Source: Bryopsis sp. KO-2023
Lineage: Eukaryota > Chlorophyta > Ulvophyceae > Bryopsidales > Bryopsidaceae
Assembly (NCBI GenBank): GCA_030272585.1
Contig: BSYQ01000011.1
Span: forward strand, 186,001 to 250,000
Reading direction: 5' to 3'
Length of the DNA stretch: 64,000 nt
The notes under the pieces were generated by a model. That model searched no databases, was not told the DNA's origin, and saw only the letters and a program-made list of their open reading frames with translations. Each line of letters opens with the position of its first letter. Positions within the stretch are counted from its first letter, which is position 1. Shown piece after piece: positions 11,711 through 22,084 of this stretch. The position numbers were made by a program, and so were the translations under genes.

Positions 11711-13083
11711 GAAAAGTGGTAAAAATTATTATTATTAAAATAAACCGAAATCTTTAAGATTAAAGATTTAAAAAAAAAAGAGCGTATGACTGAAAAAGAC
11801 GGATGGGGTACCACGAGCCCTTGAAAACCCTTTGTTGTTGTGGGGGGGGGGACTAAAAATTTTCTTTCTTTTTCTTATCCTTTCTCTTTTTTTTGTTTTC
11901 TTTTTTTATAAATCTCTCGTAACCTGGTTACAGGTTTGTATCCTCGTTCATATATTTCCCCCCCCCCTTCCTTTTTTTTTTTTGAACCAATATCATTCGA
12001 TATGTATAAATTTTTTCCTTTCCATCTTTTTTTTTCTATTTTTTTTTCTTAAGGGAAGCTTCCCACCCCCCCAAAAAAAAAGAAAATAAAAAAAAAAGTG
12101 GGGGAAAAAACCCGAAGCATGAAAACAAAGGCCAAACGCAGATACCCACTGCCGCATAACAAAACCATTTTTTTTCCCCTCCAGCCTCCCTAAAAAAACT
12201 GGGGAAAAGAAGGGAAAAAAAAAGAACCAAGAAAATCTGGCCATCCCATCAAAAAGAAGAAAACAAAAAAAACACCGAATGATGACCAATTTTGCACCGA
12301 CTTGCCCCCCAGCCACAATTTTTTCCCCAAGTGCATTTCCTTTCATGTGTTTTGTCTACGATATCCTTCTACCCTTTTTCTTTCTTTTTATCCACCAGCA
12401 CCTCCAGTCAAATTAGATTTCAATACCGACACACACACACTCACGTGATAAATGGAGTCACTCAAGCAAATGGAGTCTCCGAGCAAACTGCTTCTTTTTC
12501 TTCTCATTTTATATATATATATTCACCTTTTTAGCGACTGGCCACTAGCTCTGGCAGCTGATGCCCTTCTCAGGTCGCATGGTGACAAAAAAAAGAGTAA
12601 ATTTACTCTTTAGGTTTTTAAAAACTACCTCAACATATCGCATGTCAAACAGTTTTCCTGGATATGGCCACAGCATCACCATCCAAAATGTACATAAGAC
12701 TTCTAAAAAGTGTGGGAAGGGAAGCATTGCTGTGGAATTAAAAAAAACAGAGGATCACAAGTCACCACCACTGGGTAGCTATTTTCACTACAAGTTTTGG
12801 GACTGGCCATGATTGTGTCTCCTTTCCCTTACCAGACCCACAAAGGAAAAAAATAAAACGAAAGACAAATAAGTATTTTTTGCTGAACCCACCTCGTCTG
12901 CCAAAAGCAAAGAATGCCTTTGCCCTTGCTCATTTCCACACAATCACTATCAGTGGGGGTGCCTCTATCGAATTAAACGTGTCTTCTCCTGATGCTCGGA
13001 TGCACGCCATGGAACTCTTGGATTTGAAATGATGGTCGGAGATGAGTCTGCTGATCTCGGATTAGAGGAGTTGGGGGGAAAAG
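11711..13083. other. Low-complexity intergenic DNA
   Basis: Long runs of T, C and A (11830-12260), a short CA run at 12430 and a TA run at 12510. An 83-codon frame at 12561-12812 on the plus strand has no recognisable domain and is not supported as a gene. Confidence 0.4.
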
Positions 13084-13556
13084 TGTAGCGAATCAGGGTT
13101 TCTGACAGCTCTGCAGTACGTCAACAGGCTTGCTGACAATCCTGCAGTACTTTGAATAGGAGTCTGGATGCCCTGAGGCAGCATACAGTCAGTCAGAATG
13201 TGCTGGCAGTGAAGTAGTACGTGGACTACTGAGCTGGCAGCTAGAATGTTCTAGAAGGTCGTTGAGCACCATAGGAATGGCCGTGGGGCTAAGCTGGGCT
13301 CTGATTGAAAGGACTGCAAGGTCTGATGCCTTGCAGCATAGATGCAGACTGATGTTACAGCCTATGATCAGTTAGGATCAAGGCTGCTAGGGTATTCTAT
13401 AAGTTCTTGGGGTTTGAACGTTCTTGTAACCTTACTTTGGGATTGAACTCCCTTTGTCTCGCTTCCAAGTCGTCTATTCTTTCCCTTCAAGCCGTTTCAG
13501 GCTTGCAGTTCACAGCCAGCAGCCCACAATAGCGGTCTGCAGGCGGATTCACTACA
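13084..13556. mobile_element. Solo LTR (family not seen elsewhere here), 473 bp
   Basis: Begins TGTAGCGAATC and ends GATTCACTACA, an imperfect 11-bp inverted terminus with TG...CA ends. It is flanked on both sides by the 5-bp direct repeat AAAAG (13079-13083 and 13557-13561). There is no open frame. The TSD and LTR-type ends identify it as a solo LTR left after recombination of a full retrotransposon. Confidence 0.8.
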
Positions 13557-13920
13557 AAAAGGCTGTGCCCAATGGGATGAGCAAAATTCTGTCTAGTGTG
13601 TAGCACTGCTCTTGGGTGGAGCCCAAAAGTGCACAAAACCGGAGGTAGAAAGTGTCGATCAGATGGAAAAGCAAACTACATTAGAAGCCGGTTACTATTG
13701 CGTCGGCTACTGCAGCACGCCGAGTACTACAGCAGAATCGCCAGGAACGGAATTTTCAGGGGGTGGGGGTGGCCGTTTTATCAATCTGAATTTCGGGTAA
13801 TAAATGAAGGTGCTCGCGAATTTCATACGAGAATCGTCAAACGAGAGGACGCGCGGTGCAAAGGGAATGCGAAACAGTCGAACAAAATGAACGGAATACA
13901 AAATCGTCAATTTTTGTCAG

Positions 13921-14142
13921 TTTCTGGACGTCATATTTGTTGCGATGGTAGTCGAACTGGAGCGCAGAGGCTATGACAAGACGGAGGAGTACGAGAATGC
14001 CCAAGACGGCGTCATTGCGTTCCTTCGACAGCAGTTGAAGCGCCAGCCTGGCGTCGCCAGGGTACTATTAAGGAGTTTTTTAGGGGTTGATTCGACAATG
14101 GACGCGTCTGGGAATGAGGAAATGTCGGACTTTGTTTTGTAA
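13921..14142 (+). CDS. Possible terminal exon, unrecognised
   Basis: Open from a TTTTGTCAG acceptor at 13920 to a stop at 14140-14142. The product is about 73 residues, rich in charged helix-forming residues (LERRGYDKTEEYENAQDG, then FLRQQLKRQPG). The composition is more protein-like than surrounding frames. No upstream exon could be tied to it and the family is unknown. It lies just left of the large nested element stack. Confidence 0.25.
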   Translation, partial: FLDVIFVAMVVELERRGYDKTEEYENAQDGVIAFLRQQLKRQPGVARVLLRSFLGVDSTMDASGNEEMSDFVL

Positions 14143-14838
14143 ATCGGTCGCGTACTAAAGCGAAAAACCCGCCGCCCGAATGTGATTCAGTAACCGGCTT
14201 CTACCGTATTACAGACTCTACACCCCCCAACATCCCAGATCTCCAAACATGTCCTACAACGAAAAAAATTCCCCTCCAATGGGTCGAAGCAGCCTAGTAT
14301 GTAGAGGGTCACGTTGTTTATGAGAGGGAGTCAAGTCGTGTGGGAGGAGTGGTCGGAGTCACAAGCTCTATCGAGCGTCAATGTCTTACACAGGTCAAAA
14401 CACGGTCCTCGATACAATCCCAATAGCGCCCTTTATCCTAACTCCATGTCGGACACCGAGAAAGTCAACCTAGTGGCTCTAATTAACCCGATAATCAGTA
14501 ACCCGACTACATAGTACCACTTCAAACACTTTTTGAAACCAAAATGAATGTCACTTTCCCCACCCCAACTTAAAAACTACTTTTTTTAAGACCGCTCAAA
14601 ACAGACCGCTTTGCTTTTTTTTTCTAGTTTTTTTTTTAACTCTATCATTGTTTGTTTTTGTTTTTTTCAAAGGACATTTGCTATGGAATTTGTGTTGGAA
14701 CCACTGTTGGAACCTGAAAACAAACAAACATCACCACAAACTGGTTGACATACACACATAACATTCCTTTTTATAATTATGAAATGCTTAAAAATAAAAG
14801 CATGAAAGGGGAAACGTTTCACTTACCGCTTTGGCGTC
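14143..14838. other. Non-coding left flank of the nested elements
   Basis: No recognisable gene. T-rich around 14580-14670. The 5 bp directly before element C (GCGTC, 14834-14838) would be its left target duplication; the right copy is outside the window. Confidence 0.4.
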
Positions 14839-15036
14839 TGATACAAACGTTGGAACAAGATAGACTAGTCGAGTGGACTTACGTATAGAGCACGGAAACA
14901 CTTTCAACAAGGAACTTTACAACAGTCCAAGTTACAATGAGGCTGTGGTCCGGGCCGAATAAGTATTCGGCCGGGCCGACAGCGTATTCGGCCGGGCCGA
15001 CAGCCTGTCCAACCCTTTCATCCAACTCAGCGTTCT
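14839..15036 (-). repeat. Element C 3' LTR, distal part
   Basis: On the plus strand it begins TGATACAAACGTTGG and matches the partial 5' LTR at 63948. It contains the palindromes GGCCGAATAAGTATTCGGCC and GTATTCGGCCGGGCC. It is interrupted after 15036 by element D; GTTCT (15032-15036) is D's target site. The rest of this LTR is at 44397-44606. Total LTR length is about 408 bp. Confidence 0.85.
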
Positions 15037-15070
15037 TGATAAGGGGGTACAGGACCCCGAGACACAAGCA

Positions 15071-15107
<37 letters not shown>

Positions 15108-15210
15108 TCACTGGGAAGATTAATTTTTACAGGAGGGCCCCCTGCCCTATAAACCCTGTCGTACTCCCAATTGTACTACAACATCACCCTAAACCCGAGT
15201 TCGACTATCA
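15037..15210 (-). repeat. Element D 3' LTR
   Basis: Very short LTR, TGATA...TATCA, containing an AC run followed by an AG run. In sense direction it is preceded by a polypurine tract of about ten G followed by ACAAAT. Confidence 0.85.
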
Positions 15211-15421
15211 ATTTGTCCCCCCCCCCACGAGAGGGTGTCCACACCCGTCACAACCCTGGAAAGAAAGAAAGAAAAAGGTCGAACTAGAAGAAAAAGAAAC
15301 CCCAAACAAACTCACAACAAAAACCCCAACTAAACGTCAAACGAAACCCCAAACAAACCGATGAAAAATCCCAAACCAAACCCATGCTCAACCCCACAGA
15401 AAAACCCCGTTCTGTCTTGAG
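15211..15421. other. Element D 3' untranslated region
   Basis: Polypurine tract next to the LTR, then A- and C-rich sequence with loosely repeated AAACCCCAAAC-like words. Ends in GTCTTGAG, the left target duplication of the MITE at 15422. Confidence 0.55.
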
Positions 15422-16487
15422 CATACTAGGGATATGATAGGCAATGATCGGCCTGCTAAAAATAGGTCTAAACGGGGTCGGATCGGGATCGGATTTTCAC
15501 TAATGTCTATTATAGGGTGATACAAAAATAATCGGTTTTTTTTTTTTTTTTTTTTACCGATCATGATCGGTGCCGATCATCGGTGATCGGTGTCTTGATC
15601 GGACCGATTAATCGAGATCGGCGACCGATCCGATCAAAGAACGGCGTCGGCCGATCCCGATCCCGATCCGATCAAGGCGCGGAGCTGTGATCGGAATAGT
15701 CGGCCGATCAAAGTCGGCGTTTTTTTTTTGATCGGTACAATGATCGGGGAGAACCGATCATGATCGGTATGAAAGGCGCGAAGTCGGTGAATTTGGTAAA
15801 TTTCCGATCAGATCGGATCTGCCGATCACCCACCGATCTCGATCCGATCATGATCGGAAATCGGGTGACGCACAAAGTAACCCCCGCAGGGTCCCCAGAA
15901 CCCAAGGGAACCGAGTGGGATTCGAACACCATACCGCACGATGCCGAGTCATCTACACTGAGCACTAAGCCAAGTGGACCACGATGATTTCGTGGCTGTT
16001 GCGATCATATACCTTAATCTGTTTGTAATTCTGTGAAATTAGGGTATATTATTGCAACAACCACAGAATCATCGTGGTCCACTTGGCTTAGCGCTCAGTG
16101 TAGATGACTCGGCATCGTGCGGTATGGTGTTCGAATCCCACTCGGTTCCCTTGGGTTCTGGGGACCCTGCGGGGGTTACTTGGTGCGTCACCCGATTTCC
16201 GATCATGATCGGATCGGGATCGGTGGGTGATCGGCAGATCCGATCTGATCGGAAAACGCCGATCCCGATCCCGATCCGATCTGGTTTCCGAGGCAGAATT
16301 GGGTGATCGGCCGATTTTGATCGGAAAAGTCGGACCGATTTTTGTGATCGGTCCGATTTTGATCGGTGATCGGTTTGATCGGACCGATCTGATCGATGAT
16401 CGATTTGATCGGAAATCGCAGGTGCCGATCTTGATCGGAGATCGGTTTGATCGATGACCGACATGTCGGCATCGGATCCCTAGTATG
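15422..16487. mobile_element. Non-autonomous hAT element (MITE), copy 1
   Basis: Ends CATACTAGGGAT...ATCCCTAGTATG, flanked by the 8-bp repeat GTCTTGAG (15414-15421, 16488-16495), the TSD length of hAT transposons. The ends resemble those of the autonomous hAT at 23904 (CATACTATGGATCC). The body is packed with GATCGG/CCGATC. The centre (about 15865-16197) is a large palindrome: roughly 130-bp arms differing at only a few positions, around a loop of about 75 bp. Each arm contains a tRNA-like stretch with A-box-like TGGCTTAGCGCTCAG and B-box-like GTGTTCGAATCCC. The frames across it are low-complexity artefacts, so it should depend on a transposase supplied in trans. Confidence 0.88.
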
Positions 16488-16568
16488 GTCTTGAGGCTTG
16501 GTCTCTGGCTTGGACGGTAGCTTGGTCTCCGGCTTGGTCTGCTTTTCGTTGTCACTCCAGAAGCCATC

Positions 16569-18338
16569 TTAGCCGCCGGCTGGTTGTTCAGCTGGTTCGT
16601 CAGCTGGTTCATCGACTGGCTCTGCCACCAAGTCGATCGGAGGCTCGTCCTCATCCAAATCCAAAGGAGGGAAATCCTCATCCAAAGGTGGAGGAAGAGG
16701 TCCCAAAGACGAGGGCTCCGAGGATGGACTCCTGCTGGACACGGAAGGACTTTTTCCTTCGTCCTGTTTTGGGTCTTGTTCTCCTTTTGTTTCTGGTTCG
16801 GGTGTTCTCTCTTTTTCCTGCTTCTCATACTCCTCCGCCCACTTTTTCACCAACGGACCCAAGCGCTTCAGGGCAAGGCCTTTCGGAAAGCCCATGTCCC
16901 TTCTCAAGCACTGATAGCACTCGGTGAGAGTCTGGGTCGTGGGTGGAGCCTGAAGGAGGGGCTGGAAGTCTGGCTCCCGCATGTCCAAACGTAGGTCCTT
17001 CAGCTGAACCTGTGGCGGGTCGATTCGCTGTTCCTGCCACACCCCGTATAAGCGCACGAGGATGATCATGAGGTTCCAGTGGGTCCGGCACACCGTGTGG
17101 TTCGTGCATGTGGTGATCACGTAGCTATCCGCCAGCGCCGGCGGCGAATAGCACCACAAACAGATCGGTGGCTTTTCCCCACGCCTGTCCTTGAACCTCT
17201 TGGACATGTCGGTGAGCGCCTCCTCTTCCTCTCTCTCCTTCCTTTTCTTGGGCGCCGACTTTTCGTCGGTCTTTCCCCCGGTCTGTCCCCCGGTCAGGTC
17301 GCGGATTCTCCTGGGTTGTGGCTCCGAGATCATATCGTCTGCAACGTCGGGAACTTCGAAGTGCCCCGGTGCACGATTTCTGATTCTCTCGAGCGTTTTG
17401 TCCACCTGCGTATAGTCATACCCGGCTAGCCGGTGGTTAACCGGAACGTTTCCTTTGCCGTAGTAGACAGGCTCCTCTCCGTCTCTGATCGCAGCAGCAG
17501 CTCCAGCACCCTGCTCGATGATGTCGTCCATCGTCGCCCGACAAAGGTTTTCCACATAGTCCCCAAGGCGTGCGGGAACGCTGTGGAGCAACCGGCTCAT
17601 CAACCCGGACTGTGCCTCAGACGAGTACACAGCCGTTTGCCAGGCCGACCTTTCGTCTGTGGACGTCAGGTGCGGCTGCTGTTTCGTCAACTGCGATTGC
17701 AGCTTTTTCTGCGTCTGGTTCGCAGTGTCGAGTTCCTTTTGAAGCTGCCTCAGCTCCTGTTCGGCTGTTCCTCTCGCTTGTTGAGCGATTTTCAGATCGT
17801 GTTCAAGTTGGGTTACTTGATTGCAGAGTCTTTGAGCTGCACCCTCGAACTTTTTCAGGTGCTTCTCTGCTTGATCCGCCCGCGCGCGTTGTGCGTCGCG
17901 TTCTGCCCGGAGTTCCAACACATCGTCTTGTAACCGTTGACACCTAGCTTGGAGAGTAGCTGGGTCGGCGTCTCGGTCGAGTGTTTTTCCTGTTTTGGAA
18001 CTAGGTTTTTCCGGCAGTTTTTCCGGCAACTCTGTCGGTGGGCGAATCACGATCTTGGAGGTTCCTTTCAACAACGAAGTCTCGAAGTTCCGAAGTTTTG
18101 AAAGTACCGAAGGAGGTGGGAGAGTTTTCATGAGTTTCGCCTTAGGTGGGGTGATAAGTGGTTTGGGTTCCCCTCTGGGTGGGCAAGCGTCGGCGAGAGT
18201 TCCACTCTGCCCTTTTCCGCCTTTCTCGCCGCCACTGCCTTTTGTTTTTCCGCTGCCACCCAGCTGTTTTCCACTCGACTCCTTTCCCTGAACCGCTTTT
18301 TCACCACTGCGCCACATGATCGGGCTGTGCTTTGGCAT
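16569..18338 (-). CDS. Third gene of element D: coiled coil plus RING-like finger
   Basis: A 589-residue open frame downstream of pol. The N-terminal third is basic and low-complexity. A long coiled coil follows (about residues 125-230, rich in E, Q, R and L heptads). Then comes a Cys/His module with CLWC near 393-396, C-x2-H-x2-C-x2-H-W near 412-422 and CYQC near 474. The C-terminal tail is Pro/Glu/Asp-rich. The Cys/His spacing fits a RING-type cross-brace with eight ligands (C-C-C-H-C-H-C-C). The same order and near-equal spacing recur in the third genes of A/B and C. The function is unknown; DNA or RNA binding, or an E3 ubiquitin-ligase role, are options. It is not an envelope protein: no signal peptide or membrane segment is seen. 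Confidence 0.75.
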   Translation of the reverse strand: MPKHSPIMWRSGEKAVQGKESSGKQLGGSGKTKGSGGEKGGKGQSGTLADACPPRGEPKPLITPPKAKLMKTLPPPSVLSKLRNFETSLLKGTSKIVIRPPTELPEKLPEKPSSKTGKTLDRDADPATLQARCQRLQDDVLELRAERDAQRARADQAEKHLKKFEGAAQRLCNQVTQLEHDLKIAQQARGTAEQELRQLQKELDTANQTQKKLQSQLTKQQPHLTSTDERSAWQTAVYSSEAQSGLMSRLLHSVPARLGDYVENLCRATMDDIIEQGAGAAAAIRDGEEPVYYGKGNVPVNHRLAGYDYTQVDKTLERIRNRAPGHFEVPDVADDMISEPQPRRIRDLTGGQTGGKTDEKSAPKKRKEREEEEALTDMSKRFKDRRGEKPPICLWCYSPPALADSYVITTCTNHTVCRTHWNLMIILVRLYGVWQEQRIDPPQVQLKDLRLDMREPDFQPLLQAPPTTQTLTECYQCLRRDMGFPKGLALKRLGPLVKKWAEEYEKQEKERTPEPETKGEQDPKQDEGKSPSVSSRSPSSEPSSLGPLPPPLDEDFPPLDLDEDEPPIDLVAEPVDEPADEPAEQPAGG

Positions 18339-18958
18339 TCTCTTTTTCTGGCTGCGCTTAGTTCTCCGACTAGTCTCCGACTTTTCTGTCTGCGCGCCGA
18401 GAATAACCAGGACAAAATGATCGCAAGTCCGCTTTAAGATACGCTAGGCGTATTAGCTAACGTACCTCGGTAACGTGACACTCTATGGAGGTCACCGTCA
18501 CCACACGGGTTCGTGCCTATTTGATTTTACCCTAACTTGCTTATGTCAACTCAGTTTCACCTGCGGCGCAATCACGTGACCTCCAGGTCGGACATTAACC
18601 CATCACTTGATCCAATGTCCCCATCACCTGTTGTCAGTCGCTATGAGCGTGTGAGTTGTGCGTTAGGTAAACCTCCCCGGAAAGAAAACTGACCCCTAGC
18701 CCGTCCTGCGAACCGTCCACAGTTCTGTCACGGGAAAAGATAGCAACCCGTTCGCCGGAAAAGATGGAAACTTTCCCTAGGAAAAGATGGAAACTTTCCC
18801 TAGGCTTTTCCGGGAGTTCTACTTGGTGCTCTTTTCCTAAGTCTTTTTGGTATCCCATCTGGATAGCGGTCCAAATCGACTTTCTCAGCTTAATATTTTT
18901 CCCCCAGCTGGAAGGATAGTATTAAGTCGAGCGTGAACAGAGTGGTAATGATCCCTGT
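18339..18958. other. Element D spacer between pol and third gene
   Basis: No gene. Contains a near-duplicate 'GGAAAAGATGGAAACTTTCC'-type phrase twice (about 18758-18799), which could be part of the third gene's promoter or leader. Confidence 0.4.
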
Positions 18959-21900
18959 TTAGGTTCGAGTTCTGCGTTGGGCCCTAGTCTTTTTCTTAGA
19001 CTGGGTCACTTGTTTATTCTCCGGTTTGTTGGCTAAGTACTCCTTAAGCAAGTCCTGGGCATTGGCCAGGTGGCTTTCTGGCTCCCAGGTGGATTCCATC
19101 AAATCGTAGCCCTTCCAAAGGATCAGGTACTCCTTACGAGTAGTGCCCCGATCTCTGAGGATGCGCTCGACCTCGAATTCGATGGTTCCATCCACTAGCT
19201 CCCCCTCTGGAGCGTCTATCTCTCGCTGATCGTCATCAAGCCGAGAGTAAGCCTTCAATTTCGACACATGGAAAGTTGGGTGGATTTTCCAGTGGTCGGG
19301 AAGGTCAAGACGGTAGGCGACAGCCCCAATTCGGCTAGCCACCCGGAAAGGTCCAACAAATCGCCGGCGGATTTTCGGTGGGATTTTCTGAAGTGAAGCA
19401 AGGGGAATATACTTGCTTTGTACCAGCACTTCATCGCCAACCTGAAAATCCACTTTCCTTCGACGTTTGTTTGCTGAGGTGCACATGCGGTTCTGTGCCT
19501 CTGCGTATTTCGCCTTAGCGTTTCGCATTTGGTCGTCCATTCGACGTACCATCTCAGCCGCCATTTCCGATTCATCGCCCGTCCGAACTCCCTTCCTGGC
19601 AACAACTATCTGCCCCATGTTCTGGCCATACAGAAGATGGGCTGGCGCGTAGCCTGTGGAGACATTCCGTGAATTATTTGCGGCAAATTCCGCGGTCGGC
19701 AAATAATCCACCCAACGGTCTGGGTACCGTTCCACATACGGACGCAGGAAATCCTCCAGCACCCGGATGGTAACTTCCGACTGCCCATCCGTTTGAGGAT
19801 GGTATGCAGTGCTCATCCGGAGCTGGGTACCTAAAAGTTTGAAAAGGGAGGTCCAAAACAAACTTGTGAACCTTGGATCCCGATCCGAAACTATGATTTG
19901 AGGCAGCCCGTAGTGTTTGTATATGTTCTCCACGAACAGCTTTGCGTATTCTGGCGCCGTGATAGTTTTGTTACAGGGTACGAACCTCGCATACTTCGTC
20001 AATCGGTCTACAAAGACAGCGATTGCTGTAAAGCCATGGGAAGACGGTAGGTCTGTAACCAAGTCCGTCGTGATCTGTTCCCATTTCTGGTCTGGGATAG
20101 GCAACGGCTGCAAAAGACCTTTCTGTCTTTGCAAGTCCGATTTGTTTAGTTGACAAGTTGGGCACGTTTTCACGTATGCCTTTACGGCTAACCCAACGCC
20201 TTTCCACCAGTAACTGCGGGTAAGTACTTCGGTCATGCGGTCTGCTCCAACATGACCGGCACTGGGAACGTCGTGATGCTCTTCCAGAATCCGTTTCTGG
20301 AAAGAAGCAGGGACCACAAGCAAACTAGGACCTGGGTCTGTTTTGGTATAATACAAGAACCCGTCGTCCAGCTTGTATTGCGGAGAAACCCCTCGTTCCA
20401 TCCTTTCAAAGATAGGCTTGAGTTGTTCATCACTTCTCAAAGCCTCTTTCCATGCCTCCTTCTCTGCCACTTCCCAAGTGGAGAGGTTATTGAGCTGGTC
20501 TGGCGGACCAGGAAGGCTCCGGGATAACGCATCAGCCAATACATTGGCTTTCCCCTGGATATAGACGATTTTTGGACCTATGGATTGGAAAAACCCTGAG
20601 TTTAACCACCGGGTTTGGGTCCGCGACAACGTGCTCTGGTTCATGAAGTGGGTGATCGGTTTGTGGTCCGTCAACACCTTCACACCCCCATCGCATCCCT
20701 CAAGGTAGTGTCGTCACTGGGCTAAAGCATATGCTATTGCCCCCAGCCCCCGCTCATATGCGGAGTATCGCGTTTCAGCTGGTTTTAATCGTCTGGAAAG
20801 GTATGCGATTGGTTGCAAACCTTTCCCATGATCCTGGGTAAGTACCGCTCCATATGCAGTTCCAGATGCATCCGTTATTACGGTGTACTCCTTAGCCGGG
20901 TCAGGAAGGAGTAAGATCGGTGCGCGGCTAATCCGATCCTTAAGTTCGTTGTAGGCATTGCGTTGGTTCAGCCCCCATTCCCAGACAGTATCCTTCTTGG
21001 TTAGATCTGTCAAGGGACTCGCAATCCTAGCGAACTCAGGAATGAACTTACGATAGTAAGACACCATTCCCAGGAAACTTCGCACATCAGTGACCGAAGT
21101 TAACTCCTTCCATTGTTGAATAGCCTTAACCTTATCCTGCATTGGTTGAAGGCCTTTTTCCGACAAATGATACCCCAGGTAGTCCGTCTCTGCTACCCCT
21201 ACTTCGCACTTACTGGCTTTTGCGTACAACTTATGTTTCCGCAACCGTTCAAAGACCAGTTTTAGGTGCTCGACGTGCTCTTCCACCGAGTTGGAAAAGA
21301 CCAGGATGTCGTCGATAAACACCACTACAAACTCGTCAAGGAACTCCCCCAGCAAATCCTGAACCATGGTCTGGAACTGGGCTGGGCAGTTGGTCATTCC
21401 GAACGGACACACGAGAAACTCGAAATGTCCGTATCTCGTCCGGAATGCCGTCTTGGGAGTATCCTTGGGTCGAACGGGAAACTGCCAGTAGCCTGAGCGG
21501 AGGTCGATCTTCGTATAGATCTTCGCTCTGGCGAGACGGTCCATTAACTCCTCAGGAAGAGGGAGTGGATACCTATTCTTTACCGTGAACTTGTTGATCC
21601 AACGGTAATCCACACACATTCTCAACCCTCCGTCTTTCTTGGGAACAAAGAGTATGGGTGCGCCCCAGGGACTCTCGGAGGGTCGGATCTTCCTTTGCTC
21701 GAGGAGGTAATCCACCTGTGTCCTAACTTCGTCCAGCTCGGCTGGAGAGAGTTTGTACAAGGGACGGTGGATTGGGGTCATTTGTTCGTCCTCCAGGTCC
21801 ACCTTAAATTCGTGGCCTTTTCTGACTGGAGGAACGCCGGGTGGTAAGTCTTTCGGGAACACATCCTTGAAACTTGTGAGGACAGTCTTGATCCTTGGGT

Positions 21901-22084
21901 CGAGACCCGAATGCATTACCTTTTCCACATCTGGCTGGAGATAAGCCGGTGTGGTTCCAGTAGCGTTCAAACGCTCTTCTGGAATTCCCGGATATGGATA
22001 CTGCATGAGGTGTGCCATATCGTCCGGGGTGGTTGGTCGTACAACCACAAGGTATGCCTGATCAATTGCTGGACTGTTCTTCAC
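18959..22084 (-). pseudogene. Element D pol: RT, RNase H, integrase, chromodomain
   Basis: Two adjacent open frames on the minus strand. The upstream one (20714-22084) has the reverse transcriptase with the FIDD active-site motif and the start of RNase H (TDAS). The downstream one (18959-20683) has the rest of RNase H, the integrase HHCC zinc finger, the D,D-35-E core (TTDLVTDLP, SDRDPRF, SEVTIRVLE) and a C-terminal chromodomain (KEYLILWKGYD...TWEPES). The chromodomain places it in the chromovirus branch of Ty3/gypsy. It is a fossil; the reading frame is not continuous in this copy. Confidence 0.82.

Noticed and set aside
12561-12812. 83-codon plus-strand frame in low-complexity DNA
   Set aside because: No domain, no splice context and length compatible with chance.
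15069-15107. AC/AG runs as telomere-like or centromere-like repeats
   Set aside because: They are the internal microsatellite of the D LTR, present in both LTRs.
15540-16480. GATCGG arrays as a CRISPR-like or satellite array
   Set aside because: No regular repeat-spacer period; bounded by hAT-type ends with 8-bp target duplications.
16088-16828. 246-codon minus-strand frame, and a similar one at 29787-30542
   Set aside because: Both run through the GATCGG repeats of the MITEs (SDRD/RSDR-type low complexity) and join unrelated sequence; only the 30187-30542 part carries real exons of the hAT second gene.
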